NCBI GenBank assembly: GCA_947461335.1
Contig: CANHLB010000079.1
Coordinates: 1-7,647 of the forward strand
Reading direction: 5' to 3'
DNA length: 7,647 nt
Source of the DNA: Burkholderiaceae bacterium
Lineage (GTDB): Bacteria > Pseudomonadota > Gammaproteobacteria > Burkholderiales > Burkholderiaceae
A program made the translations under genes and the position numbers. Below are positions 1 through 7,567 of the stretch, in pieces (within the stretch, counting starts at the first letter, position 1; each line of letters begins with the position of its first letter). The notes beneath the pieces are model-generated. The model was not told the origin of the DNA. It did not search any database and was given only the letters and a program-made list of their open reading frames with translations.

Positions 1-41
1 AATATTGATTAAGGCAATGTAAAAGTTTGGCAGAATGAGGC

Positions 42-47
42 AATAAT
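42..47 (+). promoter_or_regulatory. Possible -10 box upstream of dksA (weak)
   Basis: AATAAT at 42-47 matches five of six positions of the sigma-70 -10 consensus. It would place a transcript start near 54, leaving a leader of about 18 bases that includes the ribosome binding site. No good -35 box lies at 17-18 bases: the best hexamer there, TGTAAA at 18-23, matches only three of six. TTGGCA at 27-32 is a better -35, but it lacks a well-placed -10 that would keep the ribosome binding site. Only 71 bases precede dksA in the window, so the real promoter could lie further upstream. Confidence 0.2.
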
Positions 48-58
48 GCTTCAAATCT

Positions 59-62
59 AGGA
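59..62 (+). promoter_or_regulatory. Ribosome binding site of dksA
   Basis: AGGA at 59-62 lies nine bases before the ATG at 72 and is a good Shine-Dalgarno match. It decides the start: another ATG at 67 in a different frame runs into a stop after one further codon (ATG AGA TGA), so only the ATG at 72 is productive. Confidence 0.6.
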
Positions 63-71
63 AAGAATGAG

Positions 72-560
72 ATGACGGTAAAAACAGCAACAAAACCAGC
101 AACTGCTGCAAAAGCTAGCAGCAAGGCTGCGACTACCAAGACTGTAAAAGGTGCGCCCTTAACTGAAGCAGAGTTACTCAAGATGGCCGATAAGGACTAC
201 ATGAATGCTGCGCAGTTAGATTTTTTCCGTCAAAAACTACAGACTCTTAAAGAAGATATTTTGAAGAACGCTTCGGAGACCACCGAACACCTTCGTGAAA
301 ATATTTTGGTGCCAGATCCTGCTGATCGTGCAACGATTGAAGAAGAGCATGCTCTCGAGTTACGTACTCGTGATCGTGAACGCAAGTTGCTTAAAAAAGT
401 TGAGCAAGCTTTAGCTCGCATCGAAACTAGTGACTATGGTTGGTGCGAAGAAACTGGCGAGCCAATTGGCTTGAACCGCTTAATTGCGAGGCCTACAGCC
501 AATTTATCTCTTGAAGCTCAAGAGCGTCGCGAACTCCGTCAAAAATTATTTGGCGAATAA
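72..560 (+). CDS. dksA: RNA polymerase-binding transcription factor DksA (cysteine-poor type)
   Basis: DksA enters the secondary channel of RNA polymerase and, with ppGpp, reprograms transcription during starvation (family knowledge). The 162-residue product has a Lys/Ala/Thr-rich tail (about 1-30) and a long coiled-coil region (about 45-115). The coiled-coil tip carries the DxxDxA motif (D82, D85, A87) that corresponds to the functional tip of E. coli DksA. A C-terminal zinc-finger-like globule begins at GWCEETGEPIG. Of the four zinc cysteines only C125 remains; the other positions are T128, S146 and A149, so this form probably folds without zinc. Such cysteine-poor DksA proteins are known in alpha- and betaproteobacteria and as DksA2 in Pseudomonas. 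The N-terminal tail makes it slightly longer than the 151 residues of E. coli DksA. It is first in a run of six tightly spaced plus-strand genes. Confidence 0.95.
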   Translation: MTVKTATKPATAAKASSKAATTKTVKGAPLTEAELLKMADKDYMNAAQLDFFRQKLQTLKEDILKNASETTEHLRENILVPDPADRATIEEEHALELRTRDRERKLLKKVEQALARIETSDYGWCEETGEPIGLNRLIARPTANLSLEAQERRELRQKLFGE

Positions 561-572
561 ATTTTATTTTCA

Positions 573-1475
573 ATGACAAAGCATTTGCCTACCCTTAGCG
601 ATATCTCGCCTTTGTTAAAGGCGGAGATTCTTGCTGAAGCTTTACCTTATATCCGCGCGTACCACGGTAAGACTATCGTGATTAAGTATGGTGGAAACGC
701 TATGGTCGAAGATCGCCTGAAAGAAAGTTTTGCGCGCGATGTGATCTTGCTCAAATTGGTTGGCATGAATCCTGTAGTTGTTCATGGCGGTGGCCCACAG
801 ATTGATGAGGCTCTAAAAAAGATTGGCAAGACTGGGACTTTTATTCAGGGCATGCGTGTTACCGATGAAGAAACCATGGAAGTAGTGGAATGGGTTCTTG
901 GTGGCGAAGTACAACAAGATATCGTTATGTTGATTAACCACTTTGGCGGTCAGGCGGTTGGCTTGACTGGTAAAGATGGGGGCCTAATTCATGCTAAGAA
1001 AATGTTTGTACCAAGCGATAAAGAGCCTGGTAAAAAAATTGATTTAGGTTTTGTGGGAGAAATTGAGGCAATTAATCCCGCGGTTGTGAAAGCCTTGCAA
1101 GATGATGCCTTCATTCCGGTGATCTCTCCAATAGGCTTTAGTGCAGAGGGTCAGGCTTACAACATTAATGCCGACCTTGTTGCGGGGAAGATGGCTGAAA
1201 TATTACATGCCGAGAAATTGGTCATGATGACCAATATTCCTGGAGTAATGGATAAAGATGGCAAGTTATTGACCGACTTAACCGCTAGAGAAATTGATGC
1301 CTTATTTGCTGATGGCACCATTTCTGGGGGTATGCTGCCTAAGATTTCTTCTGCATTAGATGCAGCAAAGAGTGGAGTAAATTCAGTACATATTATTGAC
1401 GGTCGTATTGAGCACTCCTTATTGCTAGAAATTCTGACCGAGCAAGCATTCGGTACGATGATTCGCTCAAGGTAA
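573..1475 (+). CDS. argB: Acetylglutamate kinase
   Basis: ArgB phosphorylates N-acetyl-L-glutamate, the second step of arginine biosynthesis, in the cytoplasm. The 300-residue amino acid kinase fold shows the phosphate-binding KYGGNAM (K38 catalytic), the [10 protein letters not shown] substrate loop (68-77), GLTGKDGG (130-137), the [12 protein letters not shown] segment (197-208, with D201 the likely catalytic organiser) and GGMLPKI with K257. An N-terminal helix of about 30 residues precedes the first strand. This helix, with the C-terminal segment [10 protein letters not shown]...GTMI, is the hallmark of hexameric, arginine-inhibited enzymes, so feedback control by arginine is likely (inference). 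It starts 12 bases after dksA. The spacer is AT-rich with no clear Shine-Dalgarno, and the next in-frame Met (M44) lies inside the active site, so the ATG at 573 is the only sensible start. Confidence 0.97.
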   Translation: MTKHLPTLSDISPLLKAEILAEALPYIRAYHGKTIVIKYGGNAMVEDRLKESFARDVILLKLVGMNPVVVHGGGPQIDEALKKIGKTGTFIQGMRVTDEETMEVVEWVLGGEVQQDIVMLINHFGGQAVGLTGKDGGLIHAKKMFVPSDKEPGKKIDLGFVGEIEAINPAVVKALQDDAFIPVISPIGFSAEGQAYNINADLVAGKMAEILHAEKLVMMTNIPGVMDKDGKLLTDLTAREIDALFADGTISGGMLPKISSALDAAKSGVNSVHIIDGRIEHSLLLEILTEQAFGTMIRSR

Positions 1476-1482
1476 AAAATAC

Positions 1483-2133
1483 ATGCGTCAATCTGTAGGC
1501 TCCGCGGATATTAAAGACAGCAATGTTGATGCTGGCAAAACCCGCAAGCGTCCCCGCCCTGGTGAGCGGCGGCTGCAGATTTTGCAAGTGCTTGCAGAGA
1601 TGTTGCAAAACCCCAAGGGTGAGCGCGTAACCACTGCGGCTTTAGCTGCCAAAATTCAAGTTTCTGAAGCTGCTCTCTATCGTCATTTTGCTAGTAAAGC
1701 CCAGATGTTTGAGGGCCTCATTTCTTTTATTGAACAAACTGTTTTTGGCTTAATCAATCAGATCAATCAAAAAGAAGAATCCGGGCTTGCCCAGGCGCGT
1801 GGAATTTTACAAATGCTTTTATTCTTCGCCGAAAAAAATCCTGGCATGACGCGTGTTTTATTAGGTGATGCTTTATTGCAAGAGGACGATCGACTGCAGG
1901 AACGCATTACTCAAGTTTTAGATCGCGTTGAAGCTTCCTTAAAACAAGCATTACGAATTGCTCAAACCCAGGGGGGCGCTTGGTCGCAGGTTGGCCAAGA
2001 AGAGGTGAGTATTCGTGCTGCCATGTTGATGAGTTTTATTTTGGGTCGTTGGCATCGTTTTGCCCGCAGCGGCTTTAAGAAATTGCCAACCGAAGCCTCT
2101 GATATTAGTTTGCGCATCCTCCTCTCAGAATGA
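1483..2133 (+). CDS. slmA: Nucleoid occlusion factor SlmA (TetR family)
   Basis: SlmA is a TetR-fold DNA-binding protein that, when bound to chromosomal sites, blocks FtsZ ring assembly over unsegregated DNA (known from E. coli). The 216-residue product has a basic N-terminal extension ([10 protein letters not shown], 21-30). A helix-turn-helix follows at about 48-78; its recognition region [21 protein letters not shown] is nearly the E. coli SlmA sequence. An all-helical dimerisation domain follows, with the SlmA-like segments [17 protein letters not shown] (115-131) and [13 protein letters not shown] (188-200). The N-terminal extension is roughly 20 residues longer than in E. coli. Weak AAGG at 1469-1472 overlaps the end of argB and precedes the ATG by ten bases. 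The last codons overlap metX by four bases. A generic TetR regulator is the alternative, but the match beyond the HTH favours SlmA. Confidence 0.88.
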   Translation: MRQSVGSADIKDSNVDAGKTRKRPRPGERRLQILQVLAEMLQNPKGERVTTAALAAKIQVSEAALYRHFASKAQMFEGLISFIEQTVFGLINQINQKEESGLAQARGILQMLLFFAEKNPGMTRVLLGDALLQEDDRLQERITQVLDRVEASLKQALRIAQTQGGAWSQVGQEEVSIRAAMLMSFILGRWHRFARSGFKKLPTEASDISLRILLSE

Positions 2134-3269
2134 GCGAGCTAAACCTTTCTAGAAACACTATCCATTTTGCCGAGCCCTTGCCTTTGCAGAGTGGCGCCAT
2201 GTTATCTGGCTATGATTTAGTAATTGAAACTTACGGCAAGCTCAACGCAGATAAAAGTAATGCAGTATTAATTTGTCACGCGCTCAATGCATCGCATCAC
2301 GTAGCAGGCCCGAGCCCTGATGATCCAGAGGATATCGGCTGGTGGGATAACATGATTGGCCCAGACAAGCCTGTAGACACCAATCATTTTTTTGTTATTG
2401 GGGTAAATAACTTGGGTTCTTGCTTTGGCTCTACTGGGCCTATGAGCATTCATCCAGAAACAGGCAAACCTTATGGCGCAGACTTTCCAGTGGTTACCGT
2501 TGAAGATTGGGTCAATACCCAGGCACGTCTTGCTGATAAGTTAGGTATCCGAAAGTTTGCCGCGGTTATGGGCGGCAGCTTAGGCGGCATGCAGGCTATG
2601 GCTTGGGCAATTCAGTTTCCTAAGCGCATAGATCACTGTGTGGTGATTGCTTCTACTCCAAAATTGAGTGCACAGAATATTGCATTTAACGAAGTGGCAC
2701 GTAATGCGATTTTGTCGGACCCCGATTTTCATGGGGGAAATTATTATGCACATGGTGTAGTGCCTAAGCGCGGATTACGTTTAGCCCGCATGGTTGGTCA
2801 TATTACTTATTTGTCTGATGATGATATGGCTGAAAAATTTGGCCGCGAGTTACAGCGTCCAAATGGCGAATCAAATGACTATCGCTTTAGCTTTGATGTT
2901 GAGTTTGAAGTAGAGAGCTATTTACGTCATCAAGGAGATAAGTTTTCCACTTACTTTGATGCCAACACTTATCTTCTGATTACTCGTGCCTTAGATTACT
3001 TTGATCCATCACGTCGCTATGACGGCAGTCTCAATCGTGCTTTGGCTGAAGTGCAAGCCAAATTCTTGGTAGTGAGCTTTTCAACAGACTGGCGCTTCCC
3101 ACCCAATCGGAGTCGGGAGATTGTGCAATCACTCCTTAGCAATAAGAGTGAAGTCAGTTATGCGGAGATTGATGCTCCTCATGGTCATGATGCATTCTTA
3201 TTGGATGATGCGCGCTATCACAATTTAGTCAGAGCTTATTTTGCGCAAATGCTGGAGATTCAATCATGA
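2130..3269 (+). CDS. metX: Homoserine O-acyltransferase MetX
   Basis: MetX transfers an acyl group (acetyl or succinyl) from its CoA ester to the hydroxyl of homoserine, opening the methionine branch. The 379-residue alpha/beta hydrolase fold shows the oxyanion-side [12 protein letters not shown] (49-60), the family motif [12 protein letters not shown] (93-104) and the nucleophile elbow [10 protein letters not shown] with S150. It also shows the Asp of the triad in STDWRFPP (D320) and the His in PHGHDAFL (H353). All catalytic residues are present and the length is typical. It starts at the A of an ATGA that contains the slmA stop and has no clear Shine-Dalgarno, which suggests translational coupling to slmA. 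Acetyl versus succinyl specificity cannot be read confidently: related MetX proteins with a MetW partner in Pseudomonas are reported to use succinyl-CoA. Confidence 0.95.
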   Translation: MSELNLSRNTIHFAEPLPLQSGAMLSGYDLVIETYGKLNADKSNAVLICHALNASHHVAGPSPDDPEDIGWWDNMIGPDKPVDTNHFFVIGVNNLGSCFGSTGPMSIHPETGKPYGADFPVVTVEDWVNTQARLADKLGIRKFAAVMGGSLGGMQAMAWAIQFPKRIDHCVVIASTPKLSAQNIAFNEVARNAILSDPDFHGGNYYAHGVVPKRGLRLARMVGHITYLSDDDMAEKFGRELQRPNGESNDYRFSFDVEFEVESYLRHQGDKFSTYFDANTYLLITRALDYFDPSRRYDGSLNRALAEVQAKFLVVSFSTDWRFPPNRSREIVQSLLSNKSEVSYAEIDAPHGHDAFLLDDARYHNLVRAYFAQMLEIQS

Positions 3270-3859
3270 GCTCTATGAATACGCGTGCAGACTTCGCAGC
3301 AATTGCCGAATGGATTTCCCCTAGTAGCCAGGTACTTGATTTAGGTTGTGGTGATGGCAGTTTCTTGGAGTTTTTACAAAAACAAAAGCCAGTGCATACC
3401 TATGGAGTAGAGATTGACGATGCTCGGGTTCTCTCATGCGTACAAAAAGGGCTTAATGTTATTCAGCAAGACTTAGAGGGTGGCTTAGCACTGTTTGAGG
3501 ATGATAGTTTTGATACCGTAGTGCTGTCGCAAACATTACAAACTATCCACCAGACTGAAAAAATCTTGCGTGAAGTAGTGCGCGTTGGTAAAGAATCGAT
3601 CGTGTCTTTTCCTAATTTTGGCCACTGGTCACACCGCTTAGCGGTTGGGCTTGGCCGTATGCCGGTATCAAAGAGTTTGCCTTTTCAGTGGTACAACACG
3701 CCGAATGTGCGAGTGCTTACCGTGGAAGATTTTGAGAAGTTGGCTTCTAGTCTTGGCTTAAAGGTAATCGATCAATGCATCTTGCATGATGGTCGTCAAG
3801 TGACCTTGATGCCTAATTTCTTTGGTAGTTTGGCGCTATTTCGCGTCCGCAGCACATAG
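3266..3859 (+). CDS. metW: Methionine biosynthesis protein MetW
   Basis: MetW is a class I SAM-methyltransferase-fold protein that is almost always encoded directly after metX. In Pseudomonas it is reported to be needed for MetX activity, and its own methyl acceptor, if any, is unknown. The 197-residue product shows the SAM-binding glycine loop [12 protein letters not shown] (23-34), an acidic end of strand 2 in YGVEID (E49, D51), and the family-typical segments [22 protein letters not shown] (about 87-108) and SFPNFGHW (114-121). It overlaps metX by four bases (ATGA) and has GGAG at 3254-3257, eight bases ahead of its ATG. Adjacency and overlap support a stoichiometric partnership with MetX. 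Confidence 0.95.
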   Translation: MSSMNTRADFAAIAEWISPSSQVLDLGCGDGSFLEFLQKQKPVHTYGVEIDDARVLSCVQKGLNVIQQDLEGGLALFEDDSFDTVVLSQTLQTIHQTEKILREVVRVGKESIVSFPNFGHWSHRLAVGLGRMPVSKSLPFQWYNTPNVRVLTVEDFEKLASSLGLKVIDQCILHDGRQVTLMPNFFGSLALFRVRST

Positions 3860-3863
3860 AACT

Positions 3864-5186
3864 GTGTTCAAAGCGGTTCAGTCATGGCTTGCTGATTTTC
3901 GGGTCTATCTCGAATGGCCGTGTCTTCGGATGTTGTTTCTGGGTTTTTCTGCAGGCCTTCCCCTCTTACTGATTCTCGGAACCTTAAGCTTTTGGTTGCG
4001 TGAGGCCGGTATAGACCGCAGCACTATTGGCTACTTAACCTGGGTAGGATTGATCTATGCATTTAAGTGGATGTGGGCTCCGCTCGTCGATCGTTTGCAA
4101 ATCCCACTATTAACAAAGTTATTAGGACGGCGCCGTAGCTGGTTGTTGTTTGCTCAAGCGCTCATCATTTTGGGTCTTGTAGGAATGTCTACTCTTGATC
4201 CTAAAATTGCATTGAACTCTATTGTTTGGTGTGCCCTATTAGTGGCATTTGGTTCAGCTACGCAAGATATTGCCTTAGATGCATTTCGGATTGAATCAGC
4301 TAATAGTGATCATCAAGCAGCCTTAGCTGCTACTTATCAAACAGGGTATCGACTTGCCTTGATTTGGTCAGGCGCAGGCGTTCTTTGGCTTGCTGCAAGG
4401 GCTGAGACAGGTAGTACTTACGATGCTGCTGCCTGGCAGTTTGCTTATTTATGTATGGCTGCCTCAATTAGTGTGGGTGTGATCACCACCTTATTAAGTA
4501 AAGAGCCAGTGAAAATTGATTTACCTAAAGCGCGCAATGTCAAAGCCTGGTTGCACCAAACATTAGCAGAGCCATTTGCAGAGTTTCTGACTCGCTATCG
4601 CTGGCATGCAGTGTTGATTTTGTCTTTAATTGCTATTTATCGTATTAGTGATGTAGTCATGGGTATTATGGCCAACCCTTTTTATGTAGATATGGGCTAT
4701 ACCAAAGATGAAGTAGCTGCGGTGAGTAAAGTATTTGGCGTTGTGATGACTTTGGTGGGGGCTTTTATAGGTGGAGTGCTTACACTTCGATTTGGTGTCT
4801 TGCGCATTTTATTTGTGGGCGCAATCTTATCAGCGGCCAGCAACCTATTGTTCGCTTGGTTAGCAACCCAAGGTCATGATTTACATGGTTTGATTTGGGT
4901 AATTTCCGCTGATAATTTAAGCTCAGGCATTGCAAGTGCAGCTTTTATTGCCTTCTTGTCTGCTTTAACCAATATTCGTTATTCAGCTACCCAGTACGCT
5001 CTATTTAGCTCGATGATGTTGCTATTGCCCAAATGGTTAGCGGGTTTTTCAGGAGTGTTTGTCGATCACTTTGGTTACCAAACATTCTTCTTCGGCACCG
5101 CTATTATTGGCGTCCCAGTCTTACTCTTAATTTGGGCAACGATTCATTTCCAGGTCGTTCAGATCAACAAAGATGAGAGCGATTAA
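3864..5186 (+). CDS. AmpG-like MFS transporter (muropeptide permease family)
   Basis: This is a hydrophobic 12-helix-type permease of the major facilitator superfamily, AmpG branch. AmpG brings anhydro-muropeptides back across the inner membrane for cell-wall recycling; substrate here is inferred from family only. Numbered from the GTG at 3864 it has 440 residues, with FLGFSAGLPLLLILG at the first helix (25-39), the loop motif LGRRRSWLL (87-95), the AmpG-like QDIALDAFRIE (134-144, compare QDI..DA in E. coli AmpG), and QYALFSSMMLLLPK (377-390) late in the protein. The start is uncertain. There is no ATG before 3930, which would cut conserved-looking sequence; a TTG at 3822 gives 454 residues but overlaps metW by 38 bases. 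GTG at 3864, four bases after the metW stop, is preferred. Neither has a Shine-Dalgarno, suggesting coupling to metW. Confidence 0.85.
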   Translation: MFKAVQSWLADFRVYLEWPCLRMLFLGFSAGLPLLLILGTLSFWLREAGIDRSTIGYLTWVGLIYAFKWMWAPLVDRLQIPLLTKLLGRRRSWLLFAQALIILGLVGMSTLDPKIALNSIVWCALLVAFGSATQDIALDAFRIESANSDHQAALAATYQTGYRLALIWSGAGVLWLAARAETGSTYDAAAWQFAYLCMAASISVGVITTLLSKEPVKIDLPKARNVKAWLHQTLAEPFAEFLTRYRWHAVLILSLIAIYRISDVVMGIMANPFYVDMGYTKDEVAAVSKVFGVVMTLVGAFIGGVLTLRFGVLRILFVGAILSAASNLLFAWLATQGHDLHGLIWVISADNLSSGIASAAFIAFLSALTNIRYSATQYALFSSMMLLLPKWLAGFSGVFVDHFGYQTFFFGTAIIGVPVLLLIWATIHFQVVQINKDESD

Positions 5187-5187
5187 A

Positions 5188-5970
5188 TTACAACTTCCAA
5201 TCGTAGTCCACGGTGAGTGGCGCATGATCTGAGAAGCGTTCATCTTTGTATACAGAGGTTTTCTTGGCGCTATTGGCAATGCCAGGGGTGCTGATGTGAT
5301 AGTCAATTCGCCATCCAACGTTCTTGGCATAAGCTTGTCCACGATTACTCCACCAGGTATAACAAGACTCTTCAGCTTTAGGCTCTAATTTCCGATAGAC
5401 GTCTACGTAACCCACCTTATCGAATAAGTTAGTAAGCCAGGCTCGCTCCTCTGGCAAAAATCCAGAGTTTTTAAGATTACCTTTCCAGTTCTTAAGATCA
5501 ATTTCCTTGTGGGCAATATTGACATCACCACAAAGTATGATCTCTCTGCCAGCTTTTTTCAGCTGAATAAGGTGCGGCAAAAAACTGTCGAGATAGCGGT
5601 ATTTCGCTTCTTGGCGCTCAGGTGAACTTGAACCTGAGGGCATATAAACGGAAATGACTGAAAGGCCTTTGAAGCGCGCCTCAACATAGCGTCCTTCAGC
5701 ATCAAATTCTTCATTGCCATAGCCGTATAAGACATTATCTGGCTTATGGGGGGTATAAATGCCGCAGCCGCTGTAGCCTTTTTTCTGTGCATGGTGAAAA
5801 AAGCCATGTAAACCATCGGGATTTAGGATGCCATCCTCTAAGTCATCGCGTTGTGCCTTGAGCTCTTGCATGCAGATAAAGTCAGCCTTTTGCTTGATAG
5901 CCCATGGCAGAAAGCCTTTTTTGATAGCAGAACGGATACCGTTGAGGTTCTCGGAAATGATGCGTAACAT
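5188..5970 (-). CDS. xth: Exodeoxyribonuclease III (AP endonuclease)
   Basis: Exonuclease III cuts DNA at abasic sites and removes 3' blocks during base excision repair. The 260-residue endonuclease/exonuclease/phosphatase fold contains all catalytic positions: N8 in ENLNGIR, E36 in MQELKAQ, Y109 in VYMPSGS, D149 and N151 in CGDVNIAH, D223 in GWRIDYH, and D248-H249 in RFSDHAPL. Length and motifs fit the family, and the LNGIR plus QELKAQ style is that of beta/Neisseria homologues. Residue 7 is Glu where I recall Ala in relatives; this sits next to, not at, the active-site Asn. Its stop lies one base from the stop of the transporter gene. Its start is eight bases from pyrE on the other strand. 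AGGA on the minus strand (5975-5978) is its Shine-Dalgarno. Confidence 0.96.
   Translation of the reverse strand: MLRIISENLNGIRSAIKKGFLPWAIKQKADFICMQELKAQRDDLEDGILNPDGLHGFFHHAQKKGYSGCGIYTPHKPDNVLYGYGNEEFDAEGRYVEARFKGLSVISVYMPSGSSSPERQEAKYRYLDSFLPHLIQLKKAGREIILCGDVNIAHKEIDLKNWKGNLKNSGFLPEERAWLTNLFDKVGYVDVYRKLEPKAEESCYTWWSNRGQAYAKNVGWRIDYHISTPGIANSAKKTSVYKDERFSDHAPLTVDYDWKL
5942..5970 (+). promoter_or_regulatory. Candidate pyrE promoter inside the 5' end of xth (weak)
   Basis: TTGAGG (5942-5947) and TAACAT (5965-5970) each match four of six consensus bases of a sigma-70 promoter and are 17 bases apart. A start near 5977 would give an almost leaderless pyrE message, which fits the lack of a Shine-Dalgarno before pyrE. 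Two 4/6 boxes are easily found by chance, so this is only a candidate. Any pyrE promoter must however lie within xth because only eight bases separate the starts. Confidence 0.2.
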
Positions 5971-5974
5971 GTAG

Positions 5975-5978
5975 TCCT
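5975..5978 (-). promoter_or_regulatory. Ribosome binding site of xth, abutting the pyrE start
   Basis: The minus strand reads AGGACTAC then ATG, so AGGA lies four bases ahead of the xth start. The same bases (TCCT on the plus strand) sit directly before the pyrE ATG at 5979. The eight-base divergent gap therefore holds the xth ribosome binding site and leaves no room for one serving pyrE. Confidence 0.6.
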
Positions 5979-6647
5979 ATGAGCTCAAATAATTCAAATC
6001 AAGATAACTTTATTCGTTTTGCTTTGGAGGCAAAAGTTTTGTCCTTCGGAGAGTTTAAAACTAAAGCTGGAAGACTCTCGCCTTATTTCTTTAATGCGGG
6101 TGGATTTAATGATGGCGCACGCTTGAGTGCATTGGGTCGCTACTATGCAAAAGCCTTAGAAGAGTCCAAGATTTCTTTTGACATGCTTTATGGCCCAGCA
6201 TATAAAGGCATCACTTTGGCTGCTGCAACTGCAATTGCGCTGGCCGATTCTGGATTAAATGTTCCTTATGCCTATAACCGTAAAGAGGCCAAAGATCATG
6301 GCGAAGGAGGATCATTGGTTGGCGCTCCTGTTAAAGGGAGGGTAGTCATTATTGATGACGTCATTTCTGCTGGGACTTCAGTTCGAGAATCAGTAGATCT
6401 GATTCGCGGTGCTGGTGCACAGCCAGTCGCGGTATTGATTGCATTAGATCGCATGGAGCGCTCTGGTAATGCAGTTGAGCTTGGTGACAAGTCTGCTGTA
6501 CAGGCTGTTGAGCAAGAGTTTGGTTTGCCAGTGATTGCCATAGCGAACTTAGCTCACTTGATGTCTTTCTTAATGGCATCTAGTGACCCCGAGCTTACCA
6601 ATTACTTACCTGCAGTAAAAGCGTATCGCGATAAGTATGGGATCTAA
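5979..6647 (+). CDS. pyrE: Orotate phosphoribosyltransferase
   Basis: PyrE joins orotate to PRPP to make orotidine 5'-monophosphate in pyrimidine synthesis. The 222-residue type I phosphoribosyltransferase shows [19 protein letters not shown] (23-41), YGPAYKGI (71-78), the catalytic flexible loop [12 protein letters not shown] (100-111, with K102, K105 and H107), and the PRPP-binding [13 protein letters not shown] (122-134, with D126-D127). It aligns with E. coli PyrE along its length, with a short insertion at about 163-171 (around GNAVELGD). Its ATG is eight bases from the divergent xth start. No Shine-Dalgarno precedes it, so it may be translated from a very short or leaderless message. 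It ends 12 bases from the dapF stop. No attenuator-like leader is visible. Confidence 0.97.
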   Translation: MSSNNSNQDNFIRFALEAKVLSFGEFKTKAGRLSPYFFNAGGFNDGARLSALGRYYAKALEESKISFDMLYGPAYKGITLAAATAIALADSGLNVPYAYNRKEAKDHGEGGSLVGAPVKGRVVIIDDVISAGTSVRESVDLIRGAGAQPVAVLIALDRMERSGNAVELGDKSAVQAVEQEFGLPVIAIANLAHLMSFLMASSDPELTNYLPAVKAYRDKYGI

Positions 6648-6665
6648 GAGGGCGCTTAATTAGAT
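6642..6665. other. Inverted repeat spanning the pyrE and dapF stop codons
   Basis: ATCTAA (6642-6647) and TTAGAT (6660-6665) are perfect inverted arms around a 12-base spacer; wobble pairs could lengthen the stem in plus-strand RNA. The arms contain both stop codons. No U-run follows on either strand, so it is not a canonical intrinsic terminator, but it is the only symmetrical element at this convergent junction. Confidence 0.3.
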
Positions 6666-7556
6666 TTCGGTTTCACCTTCGAATACAGTCACTGCCGGTC
6701 CGGTCATGATGACTGGCTGAACAAGATTATTAACGATGCCATCCCATGAAATTTGAAGATCGCCGCCACGGGTATGCACTTTGACTGGTGATTCAAGTAG
6801 GCCTCGACGAATCCCTGAAACTACTGCTGCACAGGCGCCAGTCCCACAAGCCAGGGTTTCACCTGCGCCACGTTCGTAGACGCGCAACTTAATTTCATTG
6901 CGATTGAGGACCTGCATATACCCAGCATTCACTTTTTTTGGAAACGCGCGGTACTTTTCAATTTCAGCGCCTTCTTGAAGAACGGGCGCGCTTTCAACGT
7001 CAACTACCACTTGAACAGCATGCGGATTACCCATTGAAAGTACACCAATAAAGCTATCGTGTGAAGCAGGATGCTCTAAAGGGATGGCATAGAGCATTTC
7101 CTGAAACTCTTGCATGCTACCTAATCCGCTTGCATCAAATGGGATTTGGCTGTGCTCAAAAATGGGCGCACCCATGTCTACTTCTACCTGGCCATCAGGT
7201 TGAGACTTGAGGGTCAGTACGGTATGAGCAACTTCAACACGCAGTGGATTTTTGGTAGAAAGACCTTGGTCTAATATAAAGCGTACAAAGCAGCGCGAGC
7301 CATTGCCGCATTGCTCGACTTCGCCGCCATCAGCATTGAAAATTCGGTAACGGAAATCAGCATCAGGACGAGTAGCTTTTTCAACGATGAGAATTTGATC
7401 TGCGCCGATACCAAATTGACGATTAGCCAATACTTGCCATTGCTCACGTGTAATCGAGCTGAGGTCTTGATCAATGCCATTCAGCACAATGAAATCATTA
7501 CCAGCACCATGCATCTTGGTGAAACGTAATTTGCGTCGTGGTGAATTAGTGCCCAA
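6660..7556 (-). CDS. dapF: Diaminopimelate epimerase
   Basis: DapF interconverts LL- and meso-diaminopimelate, supplying lysine and the meso-DAP used in peptidoglycan. The 298-residue product carries the N-terminal [16 protein letters not shown] (12-27) and the two catalytic cysteines of the pseudo-symmetric halves: C83 in [10 protein letters not shown] and C237 in [11 protein letters not shown]. The segment SMGNPHAV (174-181) and a closing [11 protein letters not shown] are also family-typical. The start is TTG at 7556: the frame has no ATG before Met15, which would delete the first strand (KLRFTK), and an in-frame stop lies five codons upstream of the TTG. No Shine-Dalgarno is obvious. An ATT one codon upstream is a less likely start. 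It follows the LpxL-like gene by 11 bases, consistent with an operon supplying cell-envelope parts. Somewhat longer than E. coli DapF (274). Confidence 0.95.
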   Translation of the reverse strand: MGTNSPRRKLRFTKMHGAGNDFIVLNGIDQDLSSITREQWQVLANRQFGIGADQILIVEKATRPDADFRYRIFNADGGEVEQCGNGSRCFVRFILDQGLSTKNPLRVEVAHTVLTLKSQPDGQVEVDMGAPIFEHSQIPFDASGLGSMQEFQEMLYAIPLEHPASHDSFIGVLSMGNPHAVQVVVDVESAPVLQEGAEIEKYRAFPKKVNAGYMQVLNRNEIKLRVYERGAGETLACGTGACAAVVSGIRRGLLESPVKVHTRGGDLQISWDGIVNNLVQPVIMTGPAVTVFEGETEI

Positions 7557-7567
7557 AATATTTTCGC

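Noticed and set aside
27..49. TTGGCA...TGCT upstream of dksA as a sigma-54 promoter.
   Set aside because: The GG and GC elements are not at the required spacing for -24/-12 boxes.
230..421. Minus-strand open frame of 63 codons opposite dksA.
   Set aside because: It is a shadow of a well-conserved gene, Arg/Ser-rich, and shows no family resemblance.
556..570. AT-rich palindrome and T-run between dksA and argB as an intrinsic terminator.
   Set aside because: The arms have only a one-base loop and no GC-rich stem precedes the T-run; argB follows at once.
2005..2016. GTGAGTATTCGT inside slmA, similar to the E. coli SlmA-binding palindrome GTGAGTACTCAC (9 of 12 bases).
   Set aside because: A 9/12 match is expected a few times by chance in a window this size, the 3' half of the palindrome is poorly kept, and it lies within coding sequence.
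2090..2135. A SAM-responsive riboswitch or methionine leader ahead of metX.
   Set aside because: metX overlaps slmA, so there is no untranslated leader to hold one.
5559..5816. Second minus-strand frame of 85 codons inside xth.
   Set aside because: It overlaps the catalytic core of xth in another frame and has no recognisable domain.
7311..7529. Plus-strand frame of 72 codons opposite dapF.
   Set aside because: It is antisense to the conserved first half of dapF and lacks any supporting motif.
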